This document shows positions 32,886 through 43,275 of a DNA stretch of 64,000 nucleotides, piece by piece (position 1 is the stretch's first letter; the number at the start of each line of letters is the position of its first letter). Where the stretch lies: contig OY811981.1 in NCBI GenBank assembly GCA_963681505.1, forward strand, positions 7,792,916 to 7,856,915, read 5' to 3'. The notes beneath the pieces are model-generated. The model was not told where the DNA came from, ran no database searches, and saw only the letters and a program-made list of their open reading frames with translations. A program made the translations under genes and the position numbers. Origin of the DNA: Eunapius fragilis. Lineage: Eukaryota; Porifera; Demospongiae; Spongillida; Spongillidae.

Positions 32886-33728
32886 ATGTCATCCAGCCTT
32901 CACGTAGGTCTGCTAGTGAGCGATCCTAACTGCCACTTCCAGTTCGATCCTTGGATCTACATAAAAGAGTACTACGGACGGCTACACTGTTGGAATAGGA
33001 ATCCGCTCAGGCAACTACACAATTTTTACACCTCTCACTTCCAGGAGGGGGCCAACCTCAGCGTGCTTAACTTCGGGTGCGGTCCGATCGTGGCGTATGA
33101 AGGCAGTGGCGTCCAGTACTCCCGGAAGATTGTGCTGGCGGAATACACAGATCAGAACAGAGCCGTTGCGAAGTTATGGTTGGACAAAGACCCGAACAGA
33201 CCCAACTTCGATATTTTCTACAAGTACGTTGTCGAAGAACTAGAGGGGAAAGGCCCTGAAGAAGTGGAGAAGCGACAAGACGCTGTGAGAAGTATCGCTA
33301 CCATTTGCAGTTGCGACGTTTTTCAAGACCCGCCCATCGAGCGCGGTTACGAAGGTCCGTATGATGTGATATTCACCTCTTCCTGCCTAGAGATGGCCTG
33401 CTCTAACATCGAGGATTACGGAACGGCACTGTCGAAGCTCTGCGGCCTACTGAAGCCAGGAGGTTGGCTCGTGATGAGCGTCAGCATGCGAGGGAAAGAA
33501 GAAGGGGTTCTAAATATATGTCACGTGGGCCCCGTTAGGTTCGTGGAGCTGAACGTAACTGTTGACGAGATGTACACTGTACTTAAGGAGCGCTGCGGAT
33601 TCGAGCGAGAACGGATCACAGTAATGCCGCAGGAACCTGAAGGATACGATCTGTCTCCTGAACAGCTGGCAGAGCATATGGAAGATATGATGTTCGTAAT
33701 TGCCCAAAAGCAGGAATCAACTATGTAA
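32886..33728 (+). CDS. NNMT/PNMT/INMT-family small-molecule N-methyltransferase, copy 2
   Basis: A single exon of 280 aa from the ATG at 32886 (MSSSLHV; the frame extends four codons upstream to a TTG). The same layout as copy 1: FDPWIYIKEYY, motif I VLNFGCGPIVAYEGS, IVLAEYTDQN, CDVFQDPPIE, PYDVIFTSSCLEMACSN and LLKPGGWLVMSVSM. It differs from copy 1 by a longer loop after VSM (RGKEEGVLN) and by Cys for Ser in motif I. Both copies keep all recognisable SAM-binding features, so both are likely active. They are tandem duplicates in the same orientation, about 3.1 kb apart, with transposon debris between. Confidence 0.9.
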   Translation: MSSSLHVGLLVSDPNCHFQFDPWIYIKEYYGRLHCWNRNPLRQLHNFYTSHFQEGANLSVLNFGCGPIVAYEGSGVQYSRKIVLAEYTDQNRAVAKLWLDKDPNRPNFDIFYKYVVEELEGKGPEEVEKRQDAVRSIATICSCDVFQDPPIERGYEGPYDVIFTSSCLEMACSNIEDYGTALSKLCGLLKPGGWLVMSVSMRGKEEGVLNICHVGPVRFVELNVTVDEMYTVLKERCGFERERITVMPQEPEGYDLSPEQLAEHMEDMMFVIAQKQESTM

Positions 33729-34484
33729 TTATCCGGTAGCGATATTTATGCCATGTACTTTTAGCTGGGTAATGTTTTGTCAATGACGCGATGTTTGATA
33801 CGCGTGCGACCTTTGCCTTGTAAGGCATGTGGTATGAAAACAGGGCTTGGCTTAGTGTGAATACGCATAATTAGTGCCAGCCAGCCGAACAATGCTGAAT
33901 GAATAAGCACAGAAATAAAACAACGAACTGACAATAAACATGGTGGTTGGTTAGTGAGGGAACCCTGGCTTTAGAACAATGTTACTGAGTGGATAGGTAA
34001 CCCCTGTGCCTCTCATACACATTACGGATGTAGTAATAGCAAGGCTCTCGCTTCGAGGACAGGAGATAGGCAAGTCTCCTGTACGTCACAGGGGAACACT
34101 TCTCCATCCCTCCAGGTGTTGAGAAAGTGAAGGTGCTCGCGTACTCGGCTGGTTACGTCGCCCTTTGCCCCCGAAACATAATCGCGTACGCTACGTTTGT
34201 AGCATGCATATTAGAACGTATTGGGAAAAAAAAAAGGAGTGCTTTAAATTCTTTTGTAATTAAACAGGATGTACAAAGCTGTGCACAAGTAGTATAGTTA
34301 GTGAAACGTCTGATAGTGGGCGGTACCGCGAAGTTATGGGAAACTTTATCTGCTACCGCTCCTGCTCCGCGAGTGATGCCGTTCTCTGTGAACAGAACAA
34401 ATAAATGGTTGCAACAAAATAGCGATGTTAGTGCAGTACCTTGAATTCGACCGTCGACGACTATCCCGACTATTGGACAAAAAG
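33729..34484. other. Intergenic, methyltransferase 2 to LUC7-like 3' end
   Basis: Between convergent genes. It holds both 3' UTRs and perhaps a last LUC7-like exon that I could not identify. A minus-strand ORF at 34153-34500 overlaps the LUC7-like read-through end and has no family resemblance. Confidence 0.4.
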
Positions 34485-34988
34485 TTAATAATTGTAACAC
34501 ATTAAGAATGAAATAGCTAACCTGGACCTGCCATCTCGCTCAGAGTATTTTGATTTATCTCGGGACTTTTCCCTCTCCCTGCTACGACTTCTGGAACGCC
34601 GTCTATCTTGTTCCCTGCTGTGGCTGCGGTAGTCTCCACGATCATTGCCATCACGGTCTCTACGCTCATCACGACCTTGGTACCTGAAGGGAGGTCATCA
34701 TATATATATATATATATATATACTGTTGCTTGGCAATGAAATACAAGGAGTGGACTTTACAGCGTAAGGAAACACATTACCCAACAGGTACCTTCCAGCC
34801 GGTTTTCTCTCTCGTTCTTTCTGGTATTCATCTCTCTCACGTGAACGCTTTTCCTGCTTTTGCAGGATTGCATCCTACAAGCGAGAAAGTAAAAACAATA
34901 GTTCAAACTAACCAATAGCATTTTTCCAATGACACTGAAGTAAAAAAAAAAAAAAAAGACTTCAATCCTCCTAGATACCTCACACAGT

Positions 34989-35024
<36 letters not shown>

Positions 35025-36391
35025 TGAACTCACACATGTATGCAACTGAGAAATAACAGTGTTTGTGTACATTTGTATTATCTTCCAATGAATAGTATAT
35101 ACATTGTGGAATAACAAAATGACTTTTTAATGATCCAAATCCCTTAAGTACCAAAGAAAATGAATTTCAAGAATGTACTACACCAGTAACACACCCACCC
35201 ATACTTCTTAAGTGTGATGATCAAGTTCACTCATAAATCCATGATGGATTCTGAAGACTAACCCCTCCCCCCCCCCCCCTTCTGTGCTAAGATGAGTGTA
35301 TTGTTAGTGGGAGATAAAAATGGACAGCTCCCACTACACCAACATTCCATACTGCATTGGTAGTTGCTTCAGCTAACATCATAGCACGCACGTGTTAGTG
35401 TGCCTGAAAGGTCACCCAAACAAAGGAAGCCTCATAAAAGTGATCAGATAATTAGGTTTGGCTTGAGGTTGAGCCCAGGATGTTTAATGAATAAGTGCCA
35501 GACCTAGTAGTTTACCTGATGCAGAGTAGGTCCTAAACTGTGTTGTGTGTTGTGCCTAACGATAGCTGTGGCATTTACGCAACTCGTACAGCCTTTTCTG
35601 TACCTTACATACAATCATTATGCAAATTGTGAAGCAAAATGCTGCAAACGCTAGGTTAACCTAGTGTTTTTAATGGCACGTATACATTAAAGCAGAGAGT
35701 AGAATATTACTGAGCCTATGTGCAAGTCCATCACATTCCAAATATAAATCATGAGCATATGATGTGTGCAGGGGAGGGGGGGGGAGAAAGGAATGCCATT
35801 GTGTTTCACTCGAGAGGGTGGGCGGAGAAAACGTTCAGTTGAAATGTTTTACATATAGAGGTGGCAATTAAAGGAGCTCCCTAAAGCATTCAGATTACAT
35901 AAGGTGGCAATTAACTCCCTAAAGCATTCAGATTACATAAGGTGGCAATTAACTCCCTAAAGCATTCAGATTACATAAGGCGGCAATTAACTCTCTAAAG
36001 CATTCAGATTCAGTTGGACAGTCTAATGCCCTACTGGATATTCACACAGTACACCCCTCACCCCATTCCTACAAAACGCAAGCCCACCTCCAGCTGTTTC
36101 ATCTTGTCCCTAATCGTAACAAAGCCGATGTGAAGTTTCCCCCCAAAGTGGTCGGCTAGCCTCCTGTCGTTGTCGTACATGCTGAGGAAAGCACCACACA
36201 CTTCGCAGGCCCTCAGTTTCTGCTGCTGCACGGCGTGCCTGGGTATGAGAGCATGGTACTCATCCTCCAACACCTTCTTCTTCTCCTTGATCGTCTCCAC
36301 CTCCGCCATCAGTGCCAAGGACTCGTCCACTTTACCCTCCGCCCCTGATGGCATACAAAATATGCAACGATTGTAAGGCCACTGTATGTCG

Positions 36392-36431
<40 letters not shown>

Positions 36432-38102
36432 CCCTCACCCAATGCTTCTGCCTTTGCAACCTTTTCCCCTATCTGTACTGCCAGCTCATGAATTTCTTGT
36501 GACTATCACAGAAAGGGAGGCGATAAGTTACACAACACCAGGAGATGACCCCCCCCCCCCCCCCCCCCCACAAAAATAATAAATAAATAAAAAACATATA
36601 GCCATACTCACTTTGGTCTGCATCTCTGGGTTTTCATCGGCAAGCTCTAATCGCTTCTTGTTGCCCTCAATCTTCCGTTCATTGTCCTTCACAAAGCTTC
36701 TTAGGTACTCCAAGACTTCTTCCTCGAAATGATAGTCCCTCTTCTGTGATGCCCTTGTGTATGCTTCCTTCAAGGTCACCGAGTGCACCTTAGTGCAGTC
36801 ACCTATTTCAGCTCTCTATACAAGAAGTAAAAATGACACAATCATTCTAGAACACAACGAGTGCCCCAACCATGCAGGCCGAATAAATGGTTTTTATGAC
36901 CCCCCCCCCCCCCCCCGAATTAAATTCCACTCAACTGTATTGATGAAAAGGTCATTGATGCAAATTCCAAGCAGATAAGGACGACACACATCCTTATCAG
37001 AGAAGTGCTTTTCACGGTCTGATTTGTCTCCTGTGAAAAGAGCAGAGAAAAGTGAACAATAACCAAGGGTTATAAAATGAAACCTATACAAGGCAACAGC
37101 TGTCACAAATGAAACCAAAAGGCAATAGTAGCAACACACAGACAGACCACAAATCAAAGCCTAGAGGAATACACTGTTTCCTTCTTTTTGCAAGCAATTT
37201 GACAAACCAGCATAGTGAAATGGAACAGCTGTTATGAGCATTTAATTATTGATCACAAAACATTTCCAACTTAAGGATGGTTCAATTTGGAGAGGGGGCC
37301 AAAATCTCTCAGTACAGGACCAGTTAATGATCACACACGAAGGTCACGTGCCACCATAATGATAAACAAATACAAAAAGAGCATAACGTAAATTCTAGAA
37401 ACTCATCAGGTTTTAGGGAATGGTTCTCCAAACATCACCACTTGCTTTCCCTTTCCTTCACATGCCTTGCGTTCAACTCACCCAGGCATGTCTGAAATCA
37501 CACAAATATGCAGTTGCACAACTCCTCGCCTCGGTACCTAATCTTACGAGTAACACTAATTACTGGCGCAAAAATTACTCCGGCGGTGTTTATCCTATTC
37601 CTATTTAACGCCCGTGAGTATATTTTAGCGGTTCGATTTGGGAAAGCCTCGAGACGCATGGAGGTAAAAAATTAAAAAAAGCGATGATGCACCTATCTAA
37701 ACGGCTCCTGGCTATTTACTGAATAGGCTAATGGCATCGAGACTAGGTGGGCCAAGGCACATCATTATAATACCAGTGTTTTCAGTGCATGCCTCTGAGG
37801 ATAACTCACGTCATCTAACTCACGTTTAAGCCACTATACAAGTACGCTACGGTACCAATGGGCAGAGAGAAAGACTTCAATGTCTGCCCATGCTGTAACA
37901 GCTAGAGGCAAGAGAGCAAGGTCACTGGGTAAACCAAAAATAGCAGACAGGTAAACGGACTCCGCCGGTCCTTCTCCCACTGTTCTTACTACACGGTAAA
38001 TACAAGTGCCTATGGACTCTACGCGCTGGAATAAAACTCACCATCCCTGTTTTGACCCATCAACTGGTCAAGCAACTTCGTCATTTGATCGCGAGCAGAC
38101 AT
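34485..38102 (-). CDS. LUC7L: LUC7-like U1 snRNP-associated splicing factor
   Basis: Seven minus-strand exons: 38042-38102, 36936-37030, 36612-36815, 36439-36502, 36088-36344, 34792-34874 and 34485-34683. All splice in phase and give 320 aa. LUC7 proteins bind U1 snRNP and help choose 5' splice sites in the nucleus. Visible parts are the N-terminal MTKLLDQLMGQNRD, a CCCH-type finger (C-RPYLLGI-C ... DCTKVH), a coiled coil, a second C2H2 finger CEVCGAFLSMYDNDRRLADH followed by FGGKLHIGF, and a C-terminal RS-rich tail (RRRSRSRSRERE). The last exon is read through to a TAA at 34485; the gttagct at its RS end may instead be a donor to another exon. Intron 2's donor is gttgag. Which paralogue it matches (LUC7L, LUC7L2 or LUC7L3) is not settled; the DQLMG start favours LUC7L/L2. 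Confidence 0.88.
34990..35023. repeat. Homopolymer C tract (34 bp)
   Basis: A run of 34 C in a LUC7-like intron. Similar G/C runs of 12-22 bp occur at about 12971-12990, 17930-17945, 31952-31973, 36550-36569, 36901-36916, 52896-52912, 60321-60336 and 63099-63113, all in introns or spacers. Exact lengths may be affected by sequencing error. Confidence 0.85.
35860..36012. repeat. Tandem repeat, 38 bp unit ×4
   Basis: Four copies of a unit running ggtggcaattaactccctaa to agcattcagattacataa, in intron 5 of the LUC7-like gene. Confidence 0.9.
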
Positions 38103-38403
38103 CTTGTTTCCCCCCACAAAATCTCAATTGGCGCATGCGCATGGTAGTACATGTAGTGGACAAGTTAAAAATGACTATTTCGATTTGCGAATTTAATATT
38201 TAATACTGATTTACATGCAACCACTTGCAAAAGAGGGGGCGATGCTATATTTTTTCGCCATAATAATCTTGGTTGAAGTGCAGGCTCAGCATAGACCTTT
38301 CCCGGCAGATATTCTGGACTGGTATCGCGAGGAAAGCCTTTGAGCATTGAGATCTCTGTTGTCTCATCGTTAGACTCAAATGTATATATTTCTGGTATGA
38401 CTT

Positions 38404-38583
38404 TAGTCATACTCTCAGATATTGAAGCCAGGCAGGCTTTTTCCCATTTGGCCTCACCACGCGTACGCCTGTAACGTTCTTTGGCTTAGGACCAAAGATC
38501 TTGGTAGAGATCTATAGGAAGCTAAACTTAGCCCTGGTGCAGTGGAACGCCAGAGCTCTCCTAAGTAGAGCACGTAATTTGAT
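38404..38583 (+). mobile_element. Non-LTR retrotransposon ORF tail, fragment A
   Basis: Two frames read EARQAFSHLAS and then GPKILVEIY...NARALLSRA. They match fragments B and C nearby and the conserved end of reverse-transcriptase ORFs common in coral and sponge genomes (…YGNWG.EA..F..LASRL…IYG.LN..LVR.NARA…). A frameshift separates the parts. Family assignment is from memory. Confidence 0.55.
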
Positions 38584-38654
38584 GTACTGTAGCAGTTTTA
38601 ATGTGCATATATAAATAATGTGTCTGTGTTGTAATGATTCATTATTAATAAATT

Positions 38655-38870
38655 GTAATGCTGGGCTGGACTAGCATTCCCCTAGCTGTTGAGTGCTATG
38701 GTAACTGGGGTTCTGAAGCCAGACAAACCTTTGCACGTTTAGCATCACGTCTTTCATTCAGCCTTCCAGAGCCTAAGTCTATAATCTTGATGGGTTTATA
38801 TGGGAAGATGAACACAACTCCTGTTAGATGTAACACAAGGGCACTACTAGCTAGATCTATAGATAGGTAT
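38655..38870 (+). mobile_element. Non-LTR retrotransposon ORF tail, fragment B
   Basis: An open frame with SIPLAVECYGNWGSEARQTF and RLASRLSF followed by MNTTPVRCNTRALLA. It is the same tail as fragments A and C, directly downstream of A and in the same orientation, so these may be two nested or tandem insertions. There is no upstream reverse transcriptase. Confidence 0.6.
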
Positions 38871-39415
38871 GTCCCATGACATCATTTATTTATTTATTTA
38901 TTTATTTAACTTCCGTGTTTTCAGTTCGGTGTACATGTATTATCCATGCATAATGGTACATACTCCTGTAACGTATTATAATTGTAATGTAACAGAAATA
39001 TGCATTATTATTATTATCATCACTGATTATGTCAAAAATATTTGTATTCAAACTGAATACATCAGGAGTACAAGCAGGATTACAAGCAAAGCACAAAACT
39101 ACATGCACATATTCAACACTGATTAAATACAACTCTATGGTGGAGGAACTATCCTAGAGAGGATAGCTGTAGCATTAGCCCTGACCATTCATTCGGCCAT
39201 AGATCTCATTGAGTAAGATGGACTTTGGCCGGCACATGGAGGTGCACTTCTAGAGAGCTCAAGGTTAGCTAAGTTTATTATTATTTAATACAAGATACAA
39301 GAGATACACAATTGGGAATATAAATGCACGTACAGGATTATTAAAAGGATAACTATACCTACATTACATCACAAGGATATATGCTACTATTACACTATGT
39401 ACATACATAGAGAAA

Positions 39416-39650
39416 CTAAACCAAATTGCATGCTTTGCTTAGGAGAGCTCTGGCATTGCACCTCACCAGGGTTACGTTTAGCTTCCCATAGATCTCTACC
39501 AAGGTCTTTGACTTCTGGTGTCCTATGCCAAAGGACAGGCGCGAGGCCAAATGGGAAAAAGCCTGCCTGGCTTCAAGACCCCAGTTCCCATAGCTCTCCA
39601 CAGCAAGAGGGATACATTTCCATCCAAGGGTATCACACTTGGGGTCATTC
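39416..39650 (-). mobile_element. Non-LTR retrotransposon ORF tail, fragment C
   Basis: A minus-strand open frame with CIPLAVESYGNWGLEARQAF, HLASRLSF and NVTLVRCNARALLS. It is the same tail as A and B but inverted. Sequence between B and C (38880-39415) is AT-rich and may be 3' UTR of these elements. Confidence 0.6.
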
Positions 39651-39757
39651 GCCTGGTGATAATTTAGTCTGACGTAATTGTATTCATACATTTGGACAAT
39701 TAATACTAATAATGTAAAATCAAACATATTTCCTCTAGAAGTAACCGCCGAGTAAGA

Positions 39758-42700
39758 ATGAGTTGGCTGGATTCAAGCTTCAGCTTTGCACGTAGTGCTA
39801 TTTCAACAGCGCAGAAATCGATAGACAAAGTGCTTGACATCAAGAATGGTCCAGAAGATACAGGTGGGCTCTATTTAAATAAAACCTACAGTGCATTGCC
39901 CTATCTTTAGCAAAACTGCAGTGAAACCGATTTTTAATTTCGATTGCCTCGTAGCTACACCGCCGAAGCCTGGTTCCGATGTACCATCAAAGCGTGCGAT
40001 TAGTTCTACCCCCGATGCTTCGGTTATACCCCCCGCGGCTACACAGTGGCACGAAACATCAACTCCGAAGGCGTCAGGGAGCTCCGTCACCTCCTCACCA
40101 AGCCAATCCCTAGAGGCATCGGGCAGAGACGACCTCAACTCTACGTGGGGATCCTTAGGGACGTCAACGTGGGGTAGCTTTCTGACGAGTCCTCCTCTTA
40201 AAGACGGGGACAACCTCAGCAGAGGTGGAGGCACCCCTGTCACCGTGAAACAGAATATGGCCAGCAGGAAGGGCAGAGTGGCTGGTGCAGGGAGGAAATC
40301 CGGCCCCTCGTCCTCGGGGAGTGAAAGTGAAGGGTCCAGCGAGGGCCACCTGCCACGCCCACACCCTCTCGTGAGCCAGGGAAAGGTTTTGGCAGTTGAC
40401 GCTCTGGGAAAGGCAAGCCCTGCTGGTGAGTCCTCAGGTAGGACAGGCCACGCCCCTAGGGGGACCTTAGTGAAGGAGGACCACCTTGATGAGACCTCAG
40501 TAGTACCGTACAAAGCGCATGCTGAAGTACCCGCTCATGTCAGTGAAGGGGCTAGTACTGGTGGTGGAGGTGGTGGTGGAGTTAGTGGAGCTAGTGCTGG
40601 TGGTGGTGGAGGTGAAGGGGCTAGTACTGGTGGAGGTGGTGGTGGAGGTGAAGGGGCTAGTACTGGTGGAGGTGGTGGTGGAGGTGAAGGGGCTAGTACT
40701 GGTGGAGGTGGTGGTGGAGGTGAAAGGGTTAGCACTGGTGGAGGGGCTACTGGTGGAGGTGGTGGTGGAGGTGAAGGGGCTAGTACTGGTGGAGGTGGTG
40801 GGGGAGCTAGTACTGGTGGAGGTGGTGGTGGTGGATCTAGTGTGGGTGGAGGGGGAGGAGCTAGTACTGGTGGAGGTGGTGGGGCAGAGGGAACCGAGGG
40901 CGGCAGGATGAAGACAGCAGATCTTGAAGAATCGTTCCTGCATAGAATCGACAGTCGCAGCCATGTGGATAAGAAAATGGGTAGTGCCCAGGCTTTAACA
41001 AAGGAGAATTCTCATGTCTCAATTCAAGATAGCGACCTGACCTTAAGTCACGTACCAGCTAAGCAAGACCCACCACCAAAGCCACACCCACCACTGAAAC
41101 AAGGCCTGCAGACCAAGCAAGACCTACCATGTACGCAACAAGCTCGACCACCAGGACACAGCACACTACCTACACAAGATGTACCGTCTAAACATCAGAA
41201 CATACCACCTAATCAAGACCCACTATCTAAGCAGCCAGACATACCACCTAATCGGGACCCACTATCTAAGCAGCCAGACATACCACCTGATCGGGACCCA
41301 CTATCTAAGCAGACAGACATACTACCTGATCGGGACCCACTATCTAAGCAGCCAGACATACTACCTGATTGGGACCCACCACATAGGCAAGGCCTGCCGC
41401 GTCATCTAGTCCACACCTCGGCCCTCAAGAAGGTGTCTCTAAACATTAGTACAGTCTCTAGTGGTACTGAACACGTAGACAGCTCATACACCACTGCACC
41501 TCTTGTTGTCGGTGGCGACGGGACAACCCCCTCTGACCAATCAACTACTGACCCCGGCAGAGAGAGTGAGGAGTGGGAGGAGTCGTTGGAACTCAACAAA
41601 CACGACGTAGGAGGATGGCATTCCCCAGAGGATGGACTGGGGATGAGAACAGCCACACCCACCATTCCGGGTGGGCCCTCGACCACCTGGGAGCCAATCC
41701 AGTTACGAGGTAGTGATGGCCTCACTGCCTTAGTGCACCCTGGAGATGCAGCGGCTCGCGGGGAAACTCCAAACGCCTTGTATTTAGAGCATGCACCAAC
41801 AGCGTCCGGTGGAGGGGATGCAGGGGTGGTTCCCGCCACTGGTCGGGAACGGGGTGGGAACATGATGGTCAGCACGCCCTTTGCAGACGCCACACCGGGT
41901 TCCAAGGACCAGCTGGTGGGTGTGGCACTTAGCAGCGAGGATGTACCCCAGGCAGTGACTTACCCAGTCCCCCTCCCCCCTGTGGTGATTGGTGAAGGCT
42001 CGTCTGATCGGATGGGAGAACCACTAGCTGAGTGCAGTGATGAGGCAGCTGCACAGTCAAGACAGCTGTTTGTACTTCCCCCAGCGTACCTGGTTGGGCC
42101 ATCTCCTGTTGGGACAGAGGTACCAGAGGCCAGCGGTGGCCAGTCTGCTGGTGCTGCATCTCCTGGAGCCAAGGACGACAGGAGCCTAACTGGTGTCCTG
42201 ACGGTCCCACGTGGGCCTGCCCTGGAGGGAACACTGCCACTAGGGGGAGAAGCTAGTCAAGGGACGTTCCACCCATGTTTGAAGGGGACGGATGGAGTGG
42301 AGGACTTGAAAAAGGTATTGGATGGGGAGGAGTATGGAGGGATTTTGGAAAGATGGAGGGAGGGAGGGAGGGTGAAGGGAATAATGGAAACATGGGTGAA
42401 GGAGTTTGGAAGCATGGGTGAAGGGAGTATGGAAGCATGGGTGAATGGAGTATGGAGGCATGGGTAAAGGGAATAATGGAAACATGGGTTGGATTTGTTT
42501 GTTGAAGTGATGGAACATTGATCTCAGTAAAGAGTATGTACACTCTTAGGAAGTAGAGTATGTACACTCTTAGGAAGTAGAGTATGTACACTCTTAGGAA
42601 GTAGGGTATGTACACTCTTAGGAAGTAGAGTATGTACACTCTTAGGAAGTAGAGTATGTACACTCTTAGGAAGTAGAGTATGTACACTCTTAGAAAGTAG

Positions 42701-43204
42701 AGTATGTACACTCTTAGGAAGTAGAGTATGTACACTCTTAGGAAGTAGGGTATGTACACTCTTAGGAAGTAGAGTATGTACACTCTTAGGAAGTAGAGTA
42801 TGTACACTCTTAGGAAGTAGGGTATGTACACTCTTAGGAAGTAGAGTATGTACACTCTTATGAAGTAGGGTATGTACACTCTTAGGAAGTAGAGTATGTA
42901 CACTCTTAGGAAGTAGGGTATGTACACTCTTAGGAAGTAGTTTGAATTTGTTGTGTCCTATGTTGCTAGGAGTTACAGAGAGTAACAGAAATCTTGGGTG
43001 TCAGAGAGAGTAAGATCGTTGACATGAGCAGAGAGAATATCCAGCTGCAGGAGGCCACAATAAATCTGCAAAAGTAGGAGAGGGGTAGTGAGTGCTGGAG
43101 GTGAAGGTGGGGTGGGTGTTGGTATGTGTGTGTTATATGAAATAATAAGTGATTTGTGAAATGTATTTACATGTATGTATGGTGTGTGAGAGAAAGAGAA
43201 TTTT

Positions 43205-43275
<71 letters not shown>

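Noticed and set aside
40497..40964. Ser/Thr/Pro-rich minus-strand ORF and Val/Leu/Glu-rich plus-strand ORF
   Set aside because: They are shadows of the Gly-rich coding repeat in TMF1 exon 2.
42253..42927. Minus-strand 224-aa ORF with VYILYFLR repeats
   Set aside because: Product of the 24 bp minisatellite in TMF1 intron 2.
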